Of a stretch of DNA of 8,375 nucleotides, positions 7,137 to 8,375 are shown one piece after another. Numbering within the stretch: position 1 is the first letter of the stretch; each line of letters begins with the position of its first letter. The DNA is from an uncultured Bacilli bacterium (lineage in GTDB: Bacteria > Bacillota_I > Bacilli_A > RF39 > UBA660). The notes under the pieces are model-generated. The model worked only from the letters and a program-made list of their open reading frames with translations, did not search any database and was not told the origin of the DNA. The translations under genes were made by a program, and so were the position numbers. The stretch spans positions 1 through 8,375 of the forward strand of contig CANQYR010000042.1 in assembly GCA_947628125.1 (NCBI GenBank). The letters run 5' to 3'.

Positions 7137-7160
7137 AAAAAATAATGCCAAAGCATCATT
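7135..7160 (-). terminator. intrinsic terminator of the surface-protein gene
   Basis: Minus-strand hairpin starting at the last base of the TAA stop. AATGATGC (7160-7153) pairs with GCATTATT (7148-7141), 8 bp including one G-U, around the tetraloop TTTG. Six further T (7140-7135) extend the two T of the 3' arm into an eight-T run. It separates this gene from the downstream operon. Confidence 0.85.
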
Positions 7161-8233
7161 TAAAGTCCAAGGACAAACGGATCGCCCACTTCACCACTTC
7201 CGTCCATTATTTTCACAGAAGATGCAAGATAAAGGGTCGGACGCACGGCACGAGCATACTGTGCATTGTATTCTTCCACATACCCGGCTGAGCGGACATT
7301 GAACACACTGTTAACAGACGACGAATTAGGAACTGGTGTTATTGTCCATTGATTATTGCTTGCATCTCGTAACCAATCATTCGTCATGCAATTATCACTA
7401 CTATATGAATTCATTGTTTTTCCTAAACATGTTTCTCTTACATTACCACCGACGGCATACCCATAATCACTCGGATACATTAAACTTACTTTTCCTATCC
7501 ATGTTGTTGTTCTCGAACCATCTTTGCAATATTGTCCTTCACTTGCCTGACACACATTTTTTACATTATGATTACTTCTTTCTGCTTCATACATATATTT
7601 TGCTGTTATTAAATTTGAATTTGACTTAATTGATACTGGTATTGTTCCCGTATTCCATTTTACACTCGCTATCATATTCCTTGATGAATCTCTTATTCCG
7701 ATACTTGACCAATCGGGACAAGTTTCTATAGAATTTTTAGCGCCGTTATAACATAAGTTTGTTCCGGTACGTCTATACAAATATTCATCATTTAATACTT
7801 TTTCTATATCTGCTTCGCTCCACTCATTTACTCCATAACCATCATTTACACTTAAGTCAGAACTATCCCAGGAATAATTTTTTTCAAATTTTTCTCTTAT
7901 TATCTTTAGATGACTTCCAATATTTCCGTCTTCATCTTCTATATTATTCATTATTCCTATGATGCGCCAGGTCTCACATGTCTTTTCACTTGCTTCCACT
8001 CCATCTTCACAATTAAAATATACATAATTATTTGGTGTTGCCCCAACAAATCTTAAATTTTTATCTTCCGTATCATCATATAATATTTCTGCTGTTTCAC
8101 CTGCTTTATAATACTCACAAGCTGCTCCATCTGGATGCATAGAGCAAGCACGAGCTTCTTCATCACCAAAATATAATGTACAACTCGTTTTTGTTTCCTT
8201 TAAATTATACACAGAATGGTACCCAATTATCAC
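7160..8233 (-). CDS. Cys-rich extracytoplasmic protein, C-terminal portion after a frameshift
   Basis: The open frame runs 357 codons from a GTG at 8233, but that is not a believable start: no good ribosome binding site precedes it, and the upstream frame carries the missing part of the protein (see 8205-8375). Sequence landmarks: SVYNLKETKTSCTLYFG, then LRFVGATPNNYVYFNCEDG, WRIIGIMNN, YSWDSSDL, WIGKVSLMYPSDYGYAVGG, NNQWTITP and a C-terminal ARAVRPTLYLASSVKI followed by GSGEVGDPFVL. From memory this is a domain found in many copies in uncultured gut Bacilli/Clostridia, often behind a signal or pilin-like N-terminus and similar to DUF6273-type domains; the closing part resembles the C-type-lectin/formylglycine-enzyme-like layout. 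Eleven Cys, many in closely spaced pairs, suggest disulfides outside the membrane. Function unknown; adhesion or ligand binding is a guess. The last 60 or so codons are richer in GC (about 48%) than the rest (about 33%). Confidence 0.75.
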   Translation of the reverse strand: MIIGYHSVYNLKETKTSCTLYFGDEEARACSMHPDGAACEYYKAGETAEILYDDTEDKNLRFVGATPNNYVYFNCEDGVEASEKTCETWRIIGIMNNIEDEDGNIGSHLKIIREKFEKNYSWDSSDLSVNDGYGVNEWSEADIEKVLNDEYLYRRTGTNLCYNGAKNSIETCPDWSSIGIRDSSRNMIASVKWNTGTIPVSIKSNSNLITAKYMYEAERSNHNVKNVCQASEGQYCKDGSRTTTWIGKVSLMYPSDYGYAVGGNVRETCLGKTMNSYSSDNCMTNDWLRDASNNQWTITPVPNSSSVNSVFNVRSAGYVEEYNAQYARAVRPTLYLASSVKIMDGSGEVGDPFVLGL

Positions 8234-8375
8234 TATCCCATTTTACTGTTGCTCCATTATTACAACTAGAGCTAATATACAACATACCACTTCCTTTTAA
8301 AGGCAAATTATCAAGTTTTTGATCACCATTATAAAAAGCAAATTCTATGTCACTTGCACCACTCATCTTTAATTT
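8205..8375 (-). pseudogene. upstream fragment of the same surface protein, cut off by a +1 frameshift
   Basis: This frame is open from the window edge to a TAA at 8207-8205 and encodes a stretch with FAFYNGDQKLDNLPLKGSG, YISSSCNNGATVKWDSDNW and VPFCV before the stop. The NGATVKWDSDNW motif is what normally precedes the NLKETKTSCTLYF segment found in the other frame. Removing one T from the TT at 8216-8215 would join the two frames as W-V-P-S-V-Y-N-L-K. The gene therefore continues to the right of the window, and the copy here is either inactivated or carries a sequence error. Confidence 0.75.
8215..8216 (-). other. frameshift site in the surface-protein gene
   Basis: On the coding strand, CCA followed by TTCTGTG reads P-F-C in the upstream frame and soon meets a stop; with a single T it would read P-S-V and continue in the long downstream frame. 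The site is only a two-base T run, not a long homopolymer, and there is no slippery heptamer with a following stem-loop that would suggest programmed frameshifting. Confidence 0.7.

Noticed and set aside
7160..8233. Target protein of a diversity-generating retroelement, suggested by the lectin-like C-terminal pattern
   Set aside because: No template repeat, reverse transcriptase or adenine-biased variable repeat is visible in the window. The C-terminal segment is simply conserved within its family.
8205..8233. Programmed ribosomal frameshift joining the two surface-protein frames
   Set aside because: The CCATTCTGTG context has no slippery heptamer, no nearby pseudoknot-like stem and no internal Shine-Dalgarno at suitable spacing.
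87..8375. Mollicute-type code with TGA as Trp
   Set aside because: All genes read through with the standard code, and Trp at conserved places is encoded by TGG. The absence of TGA stops among six gene ends is too small a sample.
1..8375. CRISPR arrays, tRNA or rRNA genes, insertion sequences
   Set aside because: No regularly spaced repeats, no cloverleaf or rRNA-like segments and no transposase motifs or terminal inverted repeats were seen. The repeats found are collinear parts of homologous glycosyltransferase modules.

Overview
The window is low-GC DNA (about 30% across most of it) with every supported gene on the minus strand. Genes are packed tightly, with Shine-Dalgarno motifs of the AGGAGG/AGGTGAT type and hairpin-plus-U terminators. 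This suggests a Bacillota-type (Firmicutes) genome. The surface-protein domain at the right end (WRIIGI..., DYGYAVGG..., AVRPTLYLASSVKI...) is one I associate with uncultured gut Bacilli/Clostridia (RF39-like or 'CAG' genomes); that placement comes from memory, not a search. Trp is read from TGG throughout and all six visible gene ends are TAA or TAG, so nothing requires a recoded TGA.

Reading in the direction of transcription (right to left): (1) 8375-7160 is the 3' part of a Cys-rich, probably extracytoplasmic protein gene. It is broken by a one-base frameshift near 8215 and ends at an intrinsic terminator (7135-7160). (2) An extended -10 promoter (7108-7136) overlaps that terminator's U-tract and starts a five-gene operon. 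(3) The operon encodes an ABC-2 polysaccharide export ATPase (7086-6343), its permease (6340-5567), a 918-aa fusion of a membrane domain with two GT2 glycosyltransferase modules (5563-2807), a single-domain rhamnosyltransferase-like GT2 (2798-1980) and a 629-aa bimodular GT2 enzyme (1976-87). Intergenic gaps are 2-8 nt, so translation is probably coupled. (4) A terminator (61-88) closes the operon. It is followed at once by a promoter whose -35/-10 spacer contains a run of nine G, ahead of a new gene whose start codon is at position 5.

The operon looks like the assembly and export part of a surface polysaccharide pathway of the ABC-transporter-dependent kind (O-antigen Wzm/Wzt, teichoic acid TagGH, streptococcal rhamnan Rgp/Gac). 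Up to five GT2 active sites on three polypeptides would build the glycan on a lipid carrier in the cytoplasm, and the two ABC proteins would flip it outward. No initiating transferase, nucleotide-sugar synthesis gene or polymerase is visible; these must lie elsewhere.

The most notable points are the poly-G promoter spacer, a textbook arrangement for phase-variable transcription by slipped-strand mispairing; the two multi-module glycosyltransferases that carry the same two homologous modules in opposite order (membrane-A-B versus B-A), with near-identical DNA patches that could recombine; and the frameshifted surface protein with a GC-richer 3' end.
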